64,000 bases of DNA, taken from NCBI RefSeq assembly GCF_043195105.1, contig NZ_JBAFWO010000006.1, one strand, 5' to 3'. The DNA comes from NCEH01 sp002257205 (lineage in GTDB: Bacteria > Pseudomonadota > Alphaproteobacteria > Rhizobiales > Xanthobacteraceae). The position numbers were made by a program, and so were the translations under genes. Each line of letters begins with the position of its first letter. Position 1 is the stretch's first letter. Below are positions 16,825 to 25,744 of the stretch, in pieces. The notes beneath the pieces were generated by a model. It searched no databases. It saw only the letters and a program-made list of their open reading frames with translations, and was not told the DNA's origin.

Positions 16825-17736
16825 ATGAATAACCAGCCCACCCTGGTCGAGCTGCGGGCTCTCGCGGCCATCGCTAGGCATCGGAGCTTTCGCAAGGCGG
16901 CCGACGAGCTGGACATGGCGTCGTCAACGATCAGCCATATGCTGACCGGATTGGAAGCCCGGGTCGGGTCACGCCTGCTCAATCGGACCACGCGCAGCGT
17001 ATCGCCTACGCAAGCGGGTGAACGGCTGGTCGCTCGCTTGCTGCCCATCCTCAGTGAGCTTGATACTGCGCTGGCCGAAGTCGACGCGACGCGCGAGCAA
17101 CCGAACGGTCTGCTGCGGCTTACTGCGTCGGAGACCGTCTCGATGCTGCTGATGCAGACCATCATACCAAGATTTTTGGGACGATATCCCGAAATGACCG
17201 TGGATCTCGTTGCGGAGGCGGCCTTGGTCGACATCGTGGCGGAAGGATATGATGCAGGGTTTCGGCTGGGAGAAGCCGTGCCGCGCGACATGGTCGCGGT
17301 CCGCTTCGGCGGCCCGTCGCGGATGCTCGCGGTCGCCTCGCCAGCTTATCTGGCCGGTCGCGAAGCGCCGCTTACGCCCGACAACCTCGCCAGGCACCAA
17401 TGTGTCCGGTCGCGCACGCCGAACGGCAGGCCATACAAATGGGAGTTCGAGCAGCGCGGTCATGCGTTGAATCTTGATGTCACCGGGCCACTGACTCTTA
17501 ACCGCACCGAGCTGATGGTCGAAGCGGCGCTGAAAGGGCTCGGGATCGCCTTCGTGCCGGAACCGCTGGCAGGACCTTATATCAATGCCGGCGCGTTGAA
17601 GGCCGTGCTGCAAGACTGGTGTCCGACCTATCCGGGCTTGTATCTGTACTACCCTGGCCATCGTCAGGTGCCCGCCGGCCTTCGTGCTTTTATCGATGTA
17701 CTTAAAGCCACGCCCATCGGTGTGACCAGAGCCTGA
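16825..17736 (+). CDS. LysR-family transcriptional regulator
   Basis: 303 residues. The N-terminal winged helix includes LAAIARHRSFRKAADELDMASSTISHMLTGLEARVGSRLL, and the effector-binding domain starts around residue 90 (LRLTASETVS). VRFGGPSRMLAVASPAYLA and ALKGLGIAFVPE are typical of the group that regulates divergent oxidoreductase genes. The partner gene is the SDR at 15885-16727, 97 bases away on the other strand. The stop codon falls inside a palindromic repeat element. Confidence 0.88.
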   Translation: MNNQPTLVELRALAAIARHRSFRKAADELDMASSTISHMLTGLEARVGSRLLNRTTRSVSPTQAGERLVARLLPILSELDTALAEVDATREQPNGLLRLTASETVSMLLMQTIIPRFLGRYPEMTVDLVAEAALVDIVAEGYDAGFRLGEAVPRDMVAVRFGGPSRMLAVASPAYLAGREAPLTPDNLARHQCVRSRTPNGRPYKWEFEQRGHALNLDVTGPLTLNRTELMVEAALKGLGIAFVPEPLAGPYINAGALKAVLQDWCPTYPGLYLYYPGHRQVPAGLRAFIDVLKATPIGVTRA

Positions 17737-17778
17737 TCTGATCAGCTTGCGATGCAAGCTGATCAGTGCGTGCTCTAG
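17726..17778. repeat. Palindromic 3'-end element with a perfect 12-base stem
   Basis: AGAGCCTGATC leads into TGATCAGCTTGC, a GAT loop and GCAAGCTGATCA, then GTGCGTGCTCTAG. The outer ends match the repeat family seen at 13573, 39096, 43119 and 50719; the inner stem is unique. The LysR stop codon (17734-17736) is inside it. It could act as a terminator or RNA-stabilising hairpin. Confidence 0.6.
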
Positions 17779-17880
17779 GCGGTTCCGTCGGCCTGCATCC
17801 ATGACGATGCGTCATCCACTTCCGCCCGTCCCGTGCAGGGAAACGTGGCTGCGCCCCGGTTTGTGGAGCGACGGGCATAG

Positions 17881-18060
17881 GAAGCCCTTTCTGATACGCC
17901 GGTGGTCCTGATCGTAGGCCCACGCCGTGCCGGCAAGACCACGCTTGTCCGAAAAATGGGAGATGCCGGCCGGACCTGTGTCATGCCCGACGATCAAACG
18001 GTCCTCCAGGCCGCCCGATCCGATCCCGCCGGCTTCATCCGCGGCCTGGACCGGGCGAGC
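17881..18060 (+). pseudogene. AAA-type ATPase (DUF4143-associated) N-terminal fragment
   Basis: EALSDTPVVLIVGPRRAGKTT, then LVRKMGDAGRTCVMPDDQTVLQAARSD and PAGFIRGLDRA. This is the Walker A region of the archaeal-type AAA_14/DUF4143 ATPases. It opens directly after a TAG and loses family resemblance after about 60 residues. The remaining 300 or so residues of such proteins are missing. Confidence 0.65.
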
Positions 18061-18135
18061 TCCGCGCTGGATAGAGAGCAGGGTGCCGATACCGTAATCC
18101 GCCCCCGATTTTGGATCGACCCGCACCGGCACGCC

Positions 18136-18656
18136 TCACCGCGCGCGCAGGCGGCGCGCCATATGGGCGAGGCGGTGGCGAGATGCTTCTGCACCGAGCT
18201 TTCCGAGATGCCCAGATGGCGTGCCACATCGGCATGGGTGAGACCCTCGATCCGGTTCAGAACGAAAATCTCCTGCGTGCGCCGGGGCCGTTCCTGCACA
18301 AGGGCATGGACGCGCTCAAGCTGGAGGCGAACATCGACAATATCCTCCGGCGAGGGCTCGTCCGCCGCAATCTGCATGAAGGCTTCAGGCGCCATCGTCT
18401 CCGTCCGTCGGAGGGCTTCGCGCTTGTGGTGGTTGATCAGCAGGTTGCTGGCGATGGCATAGAGATAGGCGCGAAGGTCGTGAATGCGGGTTTCCGGATG
18501 CTCCTGTACGTTCAAGAAGGTATCCTGCACCATGTTGCTGGCCGTGTGCCCGTCGCGCAGGCGCCGCCGGAGATAGCTCCGCAACTCGCTTCCAGGGTCA
18601 AGAAGACACGCGACGTGTCCGGCTGCAGATATTGATCCCTCAACTCAAAACTCATT
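18136..18656 (-). pseudogene. ECF sigma factor (FecI-like), broken by two frameshifts
   Basis: Three frames join into one sigma factor. It starts MSFELRDQYLQPDTSRVF (ATG at 18656), shifts near 18587 into LRSYLRRRLRDG and ASNMVQDTFLNVQEHPE (region 2), then IASNLLINHHKREAL, and later RRTQEIFVLNRIEGL and THADVARHLGISESSVQKHL (region 4). It shifts again near 18177 into RLAHMARRLRAR and a stop at 18136. Without the second shift correction the frame runs on into unrelated DNA. FecI-type factors usually sit beside FecR and a TonB receptor; neither is present. Inactive unless the frameshifts are sequencing errors. Confidence 0.7.
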
Positions 18657-18746
18657 GACCTGCCGCATTGAACACCCGCCACGCCAGCGGAAGTGGGGCG
18701 GCGTGTCGCGGCTGCGGCTGGGTTGATACTCACGGCCAGCAGCGCG

Positions 18747-18869
18747 CTCGCCCCGCCCGACTACGTCGCGCGCTTCTACAATCGCCGACGCAGGCACTCG
18801 ACACAGGGCAATCTGAGCCCCGTCGAGCTCGAGGAACGAGCCAAATTAGCTCACCCCCGCGTCCACTGA
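18747..18869 (+). mobile_element. IS3-family transposase C-terminal fragment
   Basis: The plus frame reads PPDYVARFYNRRRRHSTQGN and then LSPVELEERAKLAHPRVH and stop. This is the end of the DDE integrase domain of IS3-type OrfB, where the final catalytic Glu has already passed. The upstream part and the inverted ends are not visible. It marks past insertion and deletion at this site. Confidence 0.75.
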
Positions 18870-18895
18870 ACCGGGAGTAGGCCACTCCAACGTCA

Positions 18896-18930
18896 AGCGG
18901 TCCGATTTCCTTACGCGGGATCAGACCGCT
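18896..18930 (-). terminator. Possible stem-loop downstream of the LysR gene
   Basis: AGCGGTC (18896-18902) pairs with GACCGCT (18924-18930), and the interior GATTTCC/GGATC can extend it. It lies 10 bases after the stop of the minus-strand LysR gene. No T-run follows, so intrinsic termination is uncertain. Confidence 0.35.
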
Positions 18931-18939
18931 CTGGCCGCG

Positions 18940-19854
18940 CTATGCTTCCGCTCGGTAGCGCGGGAGGTTGCTTTCCAGCAGGCCCAGCATGTCGTCGCGG
19001 ACGGGATCGTGCGAGCCGTTCGTCCAGGCCGCCGCCAGCGGCAGGACATCAAGCTCTTCCGCTCCGGGGAAGGCGAGGGGCACGTAGACTACCCCGGGAA
19101 TGCTCATTCGCGCGGTCCATCGCGGAACCAGCGCCACGCCGAGCCTCGCGGCGACGAGGCCGACGATGGTCTGCTTTTCGCCCGCGACCTGGGCGATGGT
19201 CGGCCGTAGCCCCGCCTGGGCGAACAGCTTGATCGTGAGGTCGTGGCTATGCGGCCGCAGCCTGCGGTTTGGAACGATAAGCTGCTCCTCCGCCAGCTCG
19301 TGAACCGTGATTGAGGAGCGGCGGGCAAGGCTATGGTCGCTTTGCACCGCCACCACGACGCTCTCACGCAGCAGATGGCGGAGCTCAATCTGGCGGGCGA
19401 GCTGCCTCGGCGGTCGGATCAGTGCAAGATCGAGCCGCCCGGACAGCAGGCGCGGCAGCAGGCCGACGGTCTTGTCCTCCACAAGCTCGACCACGATGTC
19501 CGGCCGCTGGGCGCGGAAATCATGCAGCAGCATCGGCACCAGGCCGGCGGCGGCGGTATCGACCGCGCCAAGGCGCAGCGTCAACGCGGTCAGCCGCACC
19601 CGCTCGCGGAACCGGAGCGTCATCTCGTCGGCCGCCCGCAGCAGGGGCAGCGCATCCGCCAGTAGCATCACCCCGTCATCGGTGAGCGCGACACTGCGCG
19701 TGGTGCGCACCAAGAGGCGCGTGCCCAACGACTCCTCAAGCAGTTGCACATGGCGTCCGAAGGCGGCAGGCATCAGGTCCATGCGCCGCGCGGCGCGGCC
19801 GAAATGCAGCTCGTCGGCGACGGCGACGAAGCATCTCAGCTGATGAAGATCCAT
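18940..19854 (-). CDS. LysR-family transcriptional regulator
   Basis: 304 residues. The DNA-binding helix region reads MDLHQLRCFVAVADELHFGRAARRMDL and HVQLLEESLGTRLLVRTTRSVALT. The effector domain starts at about residue 92 and contains VGLVAARLGVALVPRW. The pattern is that of LysR proteins resembling aromatic-catabolism regulators. It is divergent from the malate/tartrate dehydrogenase gene with a 352-base gap that holds an AT-rich dyad, so it is the likely regulator of that gene. Confidence 0.88.
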   Translation of the reverse strand: MDLHQLRCFVAVADELHFGRAARRMDLMPAAFGRHVQLLEESLGTRLLVRTTRSVALTDDGVMLLADALPLLRAADEMTLRFRERVRLTALTLRLGAVDTAAAGLVPMLLHDFRAQRPDIVVELVEDKTVGLLPRLLSGRLDLALIRPPRQLARQIELRHLLRESVVVAVQSDHSLARRSSITVHELAEEQLIVPNRRLRPHSHDLTIKLFAQAGLRPTIAQVAGEKQTIVGLVAARLGVALVPRWTARMSIPGVVYVPLAFPGAEELDVLPLAAAWTNGSHDPVRDDMLGLLESNLPRYRAEA

Positions 19855-19881
19855 GGCCGGCCATCTCTCTGGGGGCAGCCA

Positions 19882-19906
19882 GATTATTTCAATAAATTAT
19901 ATAATC
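19882..19906. promoter_or_regulatory. AT-rich dyad and promoter between LysR and dehydrogenase genes
   Basis: GATTAT (19882-19887) and ATAATC (19901-19906) form an inverted repeat around TTCAATAAATT, which contains the T-N11-A signature of LysR sites. A TATAAT (19900-19905) lies in the right arm on the plus strand. It is 28 bases from the LysR start and 300 from the dehydrogenase start. Confidence 0.5.
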
Positions 19907-20206
19907 CAGCCTCGATTAAAGGATGGCCGCGACCGCCCTAGGATAGGTGGGACAGGTGTGAACATAAGCGCCGATCACGACCGAGGGAGGACGGCGAAAT
20001 GCTGCGCACAGACGCAGGCCGGTCGAGGCGTGCCCTTCGACGCTGGTCCCCGCCATTCCAATCACAACTTTCCGGAAGGTCACGCCCGTGCTGTCGCGCC
20101 CTTGCTGTCCCGGCGCTGCATGGGACGGACGCCCCCGCCAGCGCCGGGCTCCTCGCGGCGTGCCGCTTCGACCGTTGATTTTACATCCTGTCCAGGAGAA
20201 CCTTCG

Positions 20207-21283
20207 ATGAAGACCTACAAGATCGCGGCTATCCCCGGCGATGGCATCGGCAGCGAGGTGATATCGGCCGGTGTGGAGGTTCTGCACGCCATGGCCACCC
20301 GCGAGGGCACCTTCTCCTTTCAGGTCGATCATTTCGACTGGGGCGGCGAATACTACAAGCAGCATGGCGTGATGATGCCGGAGAACGGCCGCGACCTGAT
20401 CCGTCATCACGACGCAATTCTGTTCGGCTCGGCCGGCCACCCGGAGATTCCCGACCACATCACCCTCTGGGGGCTGCGGCTCAACATCTGCCAGCCCTTC
20501 GACCAATATGCCAATGTGCGCCCGACCCGCATCCTGCCCGGCATCACTTCGCCGCTGCGCAAGGTGCAGGGCCCCGAGCTGGACTGGGTCATCGTCCGTG
20601 AGAACTCGGAGGGAGAGTATGCCGGCGTCGGCGGCCGCGTCCATCGTGGGCAGGCGCTGGAAGTGGCGACGGATGTCGCCATGTTCACCCGCGGCGGCGT
20701 CGAGCGCATCATCCGTTTCGCCTTTAAGCTCGCACGCTCGCGTCCGCGCAAGCATCTTACCGTCGTCACCAAGTCCAACGCCCAGCGCCATGCTATGGTG
20801 ATGTGGGATGAGGTGGCCACCGAAGTTGCCGCCGAGTTCCCGGATGTGACCTGGGACAAGGTGCTGGTCGACGCCATGACCGTGCGCATGGTCATGAAGC
20901 CGGAAAGCCTCGACACCATCGTCGCCACCAATCTGCACGCCGACATCCTGTCGGACCTCGCGGCAGCGGTGGCAGGCTCGCTCGGCATCGCACCAACGGC
21001 CAACCTCAATCCCGAGCGGAATTTCCCTTCCATGTTCGAGCCGATCCACGGTTCCGCCTTCGATATCACCGGCAAGGGCATCGCCAATCCGATCGGCACC
21101 TTCTGGTCGTCGGTGATGATGTTGGAGCATCTGGGCGAGAAGCCCGCCGCCGACCGGCTGATGAGCGCCATCGAGCGCGTCACCGGCGACAAGCGCTTCC
21201 ACACGCCCGATCTCGGTGGCACCGCCCGCACGGCCGATGTCACCGCTGGCGTGATGGAGGCCATCCACGCCGCCAACGCCTGA
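20207..21283 (+). CDS. dmlA: Tartrate/D-malate dehydrogenase (decarboxylating)
   Basis: 358 residues of the isocitrate/isopropylmalate dehydrogenase superfamily: AAIPGDGIGSEV at the start, RENSEGEYAGVGGRVH in the active-site region, KSNAQRHAMVMWDE, DAMTVRMVMKPESLDTIVATNLHADILSDL and EPIHGSAFDITGKGIANPI. The RENSEGEY region and overall length match TtuC/DmlA-type enzymes, which oxidise D-malate or tartrate with NAD+ and a divalent metal. The start at 20207 has AGGAG eight bases upstream; the longer frame to 19853 is not supported. The divergent LysR gene fits DmlR-like control. Substrate choice among tartrate, D-malate and a related acid is inferred. Confidence 0.8.
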   Translation: MKTYKIAAIPGDGIGSEVISAGVEVLHAMATREGTFSFQVDHFDWGGEYYKQHGVMMPENGRDLIRHHDAILFGSAGHPEIPDHITLWGLRLNICQPFDQYANVRPTRILPGITSPLRKVQGPELDWVIVRENSEGEYAGVGGRVHRGQALEVATDVAMFTRGGVERIIRFAFKLARSRPRKHLTVVTKSNAQRHAMVMWDEVATEVAAEFPDVTWDKVLVDAMTVRMVMKPESLDTIVATNLHADILSDLAAAVAGSLGIAPTANLNPERNFPSMFEPIHGSAFDITGKGIANPIGTFWSSVMMLEHLGEKPAADRLMSAIERVTGDKRFHTPDLGGTARTADVTAGVMEAIHAANA

Positions 21284-21309
21284 TCGCGCGCGCCTTCTGG
21301 TACCTGGAC

Positions 21310-21540
21310 GACGAATAAATCTCCAGGCCATGAGCAACTGGACGTGGGTTTCGTTGAATGCCCCGCGTCGTCGGCCCTGAACACAAGGATGGGGTGGCTT
21401 CGGTGACAGCGGCCATGCTGCCGATCACATGTCGGCGCCCATGGTGCCGGGCGAAGTCGCAATAGAATTCGCTGTGCAGAAAGTCGTTCTCGGCAACCAG
21501 CTCGGCGCCGAGCTTCGCGCGCCGCAGATGGTCGGGCCGA
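21310..21540 (-). pseudogene. Possible LuxR-type regulator remnant
   Basis: The minus frame reads LGAELVAENDFLHSEFYCDF then ARHHGRRHVIGSMAAV, resembling the sensor part of a group of LuxR regulators (D-x-FxxSEFYxDFxRPxG). A neighbouring frame continues GAFNETHVQLLMAW, like the end of that domain. Frameshifts separate the pieces and no HTH is found. Confidence 0.4.
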
Positions 21541-22135
21541 GCGGTCGCAAAGTCGTAGCGGGCCTTGGCGCATCAGTGTTCGGCTGCGTCTGCAACAATT
21601 TCGGCTGTGCCCTGATCCACCGCGGCTCGGCCTTTACCCAGCTCTCGCTGTTCGCGCGGCGCGACAAGACGGGCAACCTGCATCTCGCTAATCATCTCGG
21701 AATAGCAACGACCCGGAGACGATCCATCGGCGGATCGAGAGCGGTGATTTCACCCCCGCCGACATTGTCAATGACCCCTTCCGCGTCGCTTCTGACCATG
21801 ACTACGCGGACGATGTCCGCGACATCGAGGCGGCGACGCCGTCCCGCTTCAACGCCGATGCGCGTCGCCTGTTCGAGATGTCCGGCAGCGTCGGCAAGAT
21901 GATGCTCATGGCTATCCGGCTCCTCCCGCAATTATAGCCCGGTTTCATGAGGGAGGGGTTGGCAGGGGCGGCACCTTCCCTCTGTTTCGCCCGCCTGCGA
22001 ATGCGCGGCCCAATGGGCCGAGAATGGCCACGGCTTGCGGAGAGGCGCACGCCCCATATGAGCGCCAATCGCACCGCCTCCGCAGCGCCGAACTTCCCCG
22101 ATATGTGCGCATTCCGCGGGGTTAATTCCTCCCTC
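21541..22135. other. Remnant-rich gap
   Basis: About 600 bases without an intact gene. A plus-strand frame at about 21701-21937 reads NDPETIHRRIESGDFTPADI and FEMSGSVGKMMLMAIRLLPQL before a TAG. It has no start and I do not recognise it. The rest shows nothing supportable. Confidence 0.4.
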
Positions 22136-23923
22136 TCAAGGGGCAAGGCGCAGTTCGATAAAGGTGTCGGGCCCGTAGTGGAGCGTATTGCGCGCGTAAT
22201 AAGGTGGCACCTGCATGTCGAACTGGGCGTGGCCGTGGCTGACATCGCTCCGCAGGACATCGGTGCGGCTGGCGATGTCAAGGACGAGCCGCTCGCCCGG
22301 CTTCAGCACCACGGGCTGGGGCGTGAGGCTGAAGCGCAGCGTCACCGGCACGCCGGGCGTGAGGGGTTCGGGCTGATCGATGTTGATGGCGATCTCGGTG
22401 GCGGTGGAACGCGCGGCGTCGATCCTGCGACAGGCGGGACGGATCGCGCCCATGGAGAGGATCTGGTAGGCGCCATCGGCCGAGACGATGCCGGTGCGGG
22501 CCACCACGTAGGAATCGATTTCGTTCGAGCTGAAGGAAAGGCTCAAGGTCACGGGTCCGGTCAGCTCCGTCTCCTCGTGCACCGGCAGCTCGAAGGTGAG
22601 CTGCTGGTTCTCCACCTCGTCGAACCCCGCCGTCACGATGGCGCCCAGCGGCACCGCCGCCCACCGATTCGCCCCGGTATGTTCGGGTGCGGGCGTGAGC
22701 CGGTGCGTTGCGCCATCGGCGCCGCTTGAGGCGAGGTAAAGGCGAAGCGGTGCACTGCCGGGAAGCGGCCAGTCCGAAGCACTGCGATAGTCCTTCGCCC
22801 CTTCCGTCCAGTATCGCACCCGCGGCTGCGCGGCATAGCCATTGTCCGCGCCATAGACGAGATGATCGAAGAAGGCGAGTGCCTCCATCTGCCAGAGATA
22901 GACCGGCAGATCATAGGTCGCCGGGCCAATGATGAGCCAGCGCTTGTCCTTCGGCGTGCCGGCATTCTGGAACAGGTCGTAGGCGCCGAACTGGTGCAGG
23001 TTGAGATAACCTGGATTCTGTACGACGACGAACGGCACCTCGATGTCGCCCAGCACGCCGGACGGACCCGACGGCAGGGCGCTGGTCGCCCGCGTCTTAC
23101 CGTCGAGCATGAGGGCGGCGAACAGCTCGCGCGTCTGACGTGTGGGGGTCATGCGCTGGAAGGCCTTCATGATCCGCGTCATGCGTTTCTTCAACTGCGG
23201 CCACCACAAGCGCTTCAGAGGCGAGTTGGTGATGTGGCTCACCACCGCACGTAGCAGCGGCGGCACGTGCAGGCGGAACTGGAGGGGCGTGAAGTTCGCC
23301 CCCATCCAGAGCGCGAAGAAATCCGGCTGCGGTGCGCCGCCGAACATGGCGATGTGGCGGAAGAAATCGGTGCACATCTCGTTGGCGAAGAAGCCTTTCA
23401 GGGCCGGCGGACGGAGCCGCGCCACCTGCGGCTGGGTCAGCCCGTAATAGGAGGTGCCGAACAGCACCACCTGGCCGTCGCACCAGGGCTGCGCCGCGGC
23501 CCATTGGATCACCTTGGCGTGGTCTTCGACGTCGGTGTCGTTGAGATAGACGGCGTCGGCGCCACCCGAGCGGCCCATGCCGCGCCGGGTGACGATTAGA
23601 TGGGCATAGCCGCGATCGGTGAACACCGGCGGGCTGCCGGTCTCATTGTTGCCGGCCGGTGCGCCCGCCGCCTGCAATTCCTTGGAATAGGCCGCGAAGG
23701 CGATGACCGCCGGCCAACGGCCCGGCGCCTTCGGCACATAGACATCCGTCGCCAGCGCGATGGAGGGGGCAACCTCGATCGTCTGATCTGCGAGGATGCG
23801 GCAGCCGAGCCCCGATTTTGCGGCGGGACCTGGCGTCCAGCCCGCCAACTGGTCGCCGAACAGGCCCCCCTTCAGCGCGATCAGATTGTCCCAGAACCTC
23901 GGCTTCCCGTTCTTGGCGTCCAT
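22136..23923 (-). CDS. CocE/NonD family hydrolase (X-Pro dipeptidase/cocaine-esterase type)
   Basis: 595 residues from the ATG at 23923 (GGAGG ten bases upstream). The alpha/beta-hydrolase core has VTRRGMGRSGG at about 111 and the nucleophile elbow GTSYYG with Ser at 158. A helical cap and a C-terminal jelly-roll-like beta domain follow (LTGPVTLSLSFSSNEIDSYVVARTG, VTLRFSLTPQPVVLKPGERLVLDIAS), the layout of the S15/CocE family. These enzymes hydrolyse amide or ester bonds; beta-lactam acylase and cocaine esterase are relatives. No signal peptide. Substrate unknown. The frame runs upstream to 24313 but that part has no support as coding. Confidence 0.85.
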   Translation of the reverse strand: MDAKNGKPRFWDNLIALKGGLFGDQLAGWTPGPAAKSGLGCRILADQTIEVAPSIALATDVYVPKAPGRWPAVIAFAAYSKELQAAGAPAGNNETGSPPVFTDRGYAHLIVTRRGMGRSGGADAVYLNDTDVEDHAKVIQWAAAQPWCDGQVVLFGTSYYGLTQPQVARLRPPALKGFFANEMCTDFFRHIAMFGGAPQPDFFALWMGANFTPLQFRLHVPPLLRAVVSHITNSPLKRLWWPQLKKRMTRIMKAFQRMTPTRQTRELFAALMLDGKTRATSALPSGPSGVLGDIEVPFVVVQNPGYLNLHQFGAYDLFQNAGTPKDKRWLIIGPATYDLPVYLWQMEALAFFDHLVYGADNGYAAQPRVRYWTEGAKDYRSASDWPLPGSAPLRLYLASSGADGATHRLTPAPEHTGANRWAAVPLGAIVTAGFDEVENQQLTFELPVHEETELTGPVTLSLSFSSNEIDSYVVARTGIVSADGAYQILSMGAIRPACRRIDAARSTATEIAINIDQPEPLTPGVPVTLRFSLTPQPVVLKPGERLVLDIASRTDVLRSDVSHGHAQFDMQVPPYYARNTLHYGPDTFIELRLAP

Positions 23924-24538
23924 GGGCGCTTCCCCTCCACCGGATAACGCGACAGGCGGGCTCTTTCCATCTGCCGCCCCTCCCTCATGAAATCGACGAC
24001 ATTTGCGAAATGTCGAGGCCGCTCTTTTTTGCGATGCCAGCCGCATCTCGCGCAGTACCCATGTCTGTGCATCGTCCGCGATGAAAAACCCGCCGATCCC
24101 CGAGGAGAAGGGCAGATCGAATACCTGCTCCGTTACCCGGGCGAGTGCCTGCTCCATGTGCCTGCGGCATGGGGGCGAGAACAGGTCGCCATGTCCGGCA
24201 GGTTGGAACCGCGCAACCGCCCGGCGTAGCTCGCCCTGGCCCTCAGGCCTTGGTGGTGGTTCCGTTGCGGCGGGAGGAGCCGCCATGGCATCGGCCGGAA
24301 GGTGCGGAAGCATCTACGGGCACCCACACGCGGGCCGCCGTGGGGGCAGGCATTCCCAACGCGACGGACCTTGCACAGCCTGCCACAACGAACCAGACCC
24401 TCATCCTCTCGGCCGGACTGTCGCTCCAGGAATAGGCAATTATTGGAGCGGATCAGGCTAGGCGTCGGGCGGTCCCATTTCTATCTTCAAACCTATGCAG
24501 CTCCATTCATCGCCAATGATCTGTTCGGGAGGCCGGAG
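23924..24538. other. Gap between CocE-type hydrolase and AraC regulator
   Basis: About 600 bases between divergent genes. A minus frame near 24000-24200 contains MEQALARVTEQVFDLPFS and ADDAQTWVLREMRLASQK, which looks like degraded protein sequence rather than chance, but I cannot assign it. Promoters for both flanking genes must lie here. Confidence 0.35.
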
Positions 24539-25504
24539 ATGATCGTCTCAGGAAGCAAAGCCGCTGGCCAGGATGAGATGGTCGCGTTTGCCCGCAGCCG
24601 GATCGCCGATATGGTCGCGCGCCATCTGGGAGTCGGCGAGCGGGGCGAGCAGACGCCTGTCGCGGGCCTGACCATTCACGGCAAGGCAGGGCCCGCCGAG
24701 CCGACGTCCTTCCTCTACGCTCCCTCTTTCGCCCTGATCGCCCGCGGGTCGAAGCGCGTCGTGCTGGGAAATGAAAGCTATGTCTATGATGAATCGCATT
24801 TTCTGCTGACTGCGGTCGGCCTCCCCACCATCGTGCAGGTTCTAGGCGCCTCGCCATCGGAACCCTATTATTCCATCAAGCTCAACATCGACCTGGACCT
24901 CGCGCGCGAGCTCATATCCGAGGTTGCGCAATATGGGCCGGAGCTGGCGACCTTCGGCACGGGCATGGCGATCGGACCCGTTACGTCGTCCCTTGCCCTG
25001 GCCGCTATGCGCTTGGTGGACCTACTCGACACCCCGCAGGATATCCCAATCCTCGCGCGACCGTTGCAGCGGGAAATTCTCTATCATGTCCTGACGAGCC
25101 CCATCGGAGGCCGTCTTCGCCAGGTGGTGCAGCTTGGAACGCGCACCAACAGGGTCGCCACGGCCATCGATTGGATTCGCGAGAATTTCACCGAGGTTCT
25201 CAGGATCGAAGCGCTCGCGGAGATGGCGGGCATGGGGGAATCGACCCTGCATCACCATTTCCGGGCCATCACCGCCATGAGCCCACTGCAGTACCAGAAG
25301 CAACTGAGGCTGCATGAGGCGCGGCGCCTCATGGTGAACGACAGGATCGATGCCGGGCTCGCTGCATTAAAAGTCGGATATGAGAGCTCCACGCAGTTCA
25401 ACCGGGAATACCGCCGTGCATTCGGGGCTCCGCCAAAGCGTGATGTCGCCGCGATCCTGGCGCGGAGCGCGGAGCCGTCCGGAACACTAGCGAGGTTGCC
25501 CTGA
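24539..25504 (+). CDS. AraC-family transcriptional regulator
   Basis: 321 residues starting at the ATG at 24539 with GGAGG six bases ahead. The N-terminal half has the AraC_N cupin-like pattern (GESYVYDESHFLLTAVGLP in variant form, then PYYSIKLNIDLDLARELI). The C-terminal half has the double HTH: LRIEALAEMAGMGESTLHHHFRAITAMSP, LQYQKQLRLHEARRLM and AALKVGYESSTQFNREYRRAFG. Such regulators usually control neighbouring reductase or dehydrogenase genes; here the SDR 240 bases downstream on the same strand and the molybdenum hydroxylase genes are candidates. Confidence 0.87.
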   Translation: MIVSGSKAAGQDEMVAFARSRIADMVARHLGVGERGEQTPVAGLTIHGKAGPAEPTSFLYAPSFALIARGSKRVVLGNESYVYDESHFLLTAVGLPTIVQVLGASPSEPYYSIKLNIDLDLARELISEVAQYGPELATFGTGMAIGPVTSSLALAAMRLVDLLDTPQDIPILARPLQREILYHVLTSPIGGRLRQVVQLGTRTNRVATAIDWIRENFTEVLRIEALAEMAGMGESTLHHHFRAITAMSPLQYQKQLRLHEARRLMVNDRIDAGLAALKVGYESSTQFNREYRRAFGAPPKRDVAAILARSAEPSGTLARLP

Positions 25505-25744
25505 ACGAGACCCCTTCCGCAGACGGCAAGGAAAAACCCGCGATCAAGCGTAATAGGCAAGAAACAGGCTGTTTCGAGCTAACGCGCGGCTCAAGATCGC
25601 GCCGATGACTGTCCCGGCCGTCACTGCGGTTGCAGGAGAGGGCCGGAACGCCTGCGTCCGGCGATTGGAAGAACGCGGCCCATGGTCGATTCCGTCGAAG
25701 CGCGCGCGGGTGTTTTGCACAGGTGTCTTGCAAAGGAAAAATCG

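Noticed and set aside
23924..24313. N-terminal extension of the CocE-type hydrolase to 24313
   Set aside because: A well-placed GGAGG supports the start at 23923, and the extension has no signal peptide or match to the family.
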